A DNA stretch of 5,534 nucleotides from Jatrophihabitans sp. (GTDB lineage Bacteria > Actinomycetota > Actinomycetes > Mycobacteriales > Jatrophihabitantaceae): assembly GCA_025966255.1 (NCBI GenBank), contig JAOPVG010000410.1, positions 1-5,534 of the forward strand, read 5' to 3'. The notes below the pieces were generated by a model that searched no databases, was not told the DNA's origin, and worked only from the letters and a program-made list of their open reading frames with translations. Below, one piece after another: positions 5,237 to 5,534 of this stretch (positions are counted from its first letter, which is position 1; each line of letters starts with the position of its first letter). A program made the translations under genes and the position numbers.

Positions 5237-5534
5237 CTACTTCCGACCGAGGTCGACGACATGCTTCGCGGTGAGGGTGGTGGTACCCGTGCCCGCGACC
5301 AGCACGCGGTCACCCTTGGCGACCTTGCCGATCGTCGACGCGGTGGCCTTGCCGTTCGCGCGGGCCCGAACCGTGGTGTCCTTCGCGACGGTGAACGTCT
5401 CGCTCCGCTTGTCCGCGGCCTCGACGGTGATCGATGTCGCGGACACCGAGGTCACGGTGCCCTTGATGAAGTCGTGCGTGACGAAGCCGTTCTTGCCCTT
5501 GGTGACGATCTGCGCGTGCAGCGCGCGCCGCAGC
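5237..5534 (-). CDS. DUF5666-like protein, C-terminal part (5' end beyond the window)
   Basis: The minus-strand frame ending at TAG (5237-5239) is open to the right edge, giving about 98 residues of C-terminus. An internal GTG at 5453-5455 is not the likely start: the frame continues upstream with LHAQIVTKGKNGFVTHDFIK and good codon bias. Motifs such as IKGTVTSVSATSITVEAAD, a TFTVAKDTTV strand and KVAKGDRVLVAGTGT form the repeated beta pattern of DUF5666-type domains (G.VT.VS..SITV...D....F.V...T.V...G.....D...GD.V.V.G). These are found in many actinobacterial secreted or lipid-anchored proteins. The signal peptide, if any, lies outside the window. Lys/Thr-rich, acid-poor composition also fits an exported protein. 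Its role is unknown. It converges on the kinase gene, with only 3 nt between the two stop codons. Confidence 0.75.
   Translation of the reverse strand, partial: LRRALHAQIVTKGKNGFVTHDFIKGTVTSVSATSITVEAADKRSETFTVAKDTTVRARANGKATASTIGKVAKGDRVLVAGTGTTTLTAKHVVDLGRK

Noticed and set aside
5244..5255. CGACC-GA-GGTCG inverted repeat just after the kinase stop as a terminator
   Set aside because: The 2-nt loop is too tight for a hairpin, no T-tract follows, and it lies inside the coding sequence of the convergent gene.

Overview
The window is high-GC DNA with strong G/C bias at third codon positions, GTG starts on every complete gene, and an actinobacterial-type small membrane protein. Together these point to a member of the Actinomycetota; I cannot name a genus. 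No mobile element, CRISPR array, RNA gene or anomalous island is visible.

Layout, left to right. Bases 1-48 look like the last codons of a plus-strand gene running in from the left. Bases 49-237 hold no convincing gene and are unusually rich in CTAG. On the minus strand, 238-393 encodes a 51-residue, very hydrophobic GTG-start protein of the DUF6131 type with a strong ribosome binding site. Its 155-nt upstream region carries a perfect 7-bp inverted repeat and a direct repeat with 21-bp spacing. Next, also on the minus strand, come two acyl-CoA dehydrogenase-family genes, transcribed large (1680-2876) then small (549-1670) and separated by 9 nt. A roughly 270-nt divergent intergenic region follows. 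On the plus strand are an OmpR/PhoB-type response regulator (3147-3848) and its histidine kinase (3845-5233), sharing a GTGA stop/start overlap. The window ends in the C-terminal part of a minus-strand, beta-rich DUF5666-like protein (5237 to the right edge), whose stop codon lies 3 nt from the kinase stop.

How the genes work together. The two dehydrogenase genes almost certainly form one enzyme. The large polypeptide has the EPNAGSD flavin/substrate motif and a glutamate at the isovaleryl-/long-chain-type catalytic position, but lacks the usual RxxFGxxI and GGxG flavin-contact motifs. The small polypeptide has those two motifs but no visible catalytic glutamate and a degraded EPxAGSD. This complementarity fits the alpha2beta2 acyl-CoA dehydrogenases known from actinobacterial sterol catabolism and the PimC/PimD type. 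The substrate cannot be read from this window. The regulator/kinase pair is a complete, coupled two-component system with an extracytoplasmic sensor domain of about 120 residues. Its transcript looks leaderless. Whether it controls the divergent dehydrogenase operon is open.

Most of the window is ordinary accessory or housekeeping actinobacterial content. I do not see a clearly new system. The points most worth checking are the split active site of the dehydrogenase pair, the leaderless regulator promoter with an inverted repeat beside it, and the repeats in front of the small membrane protein gene.
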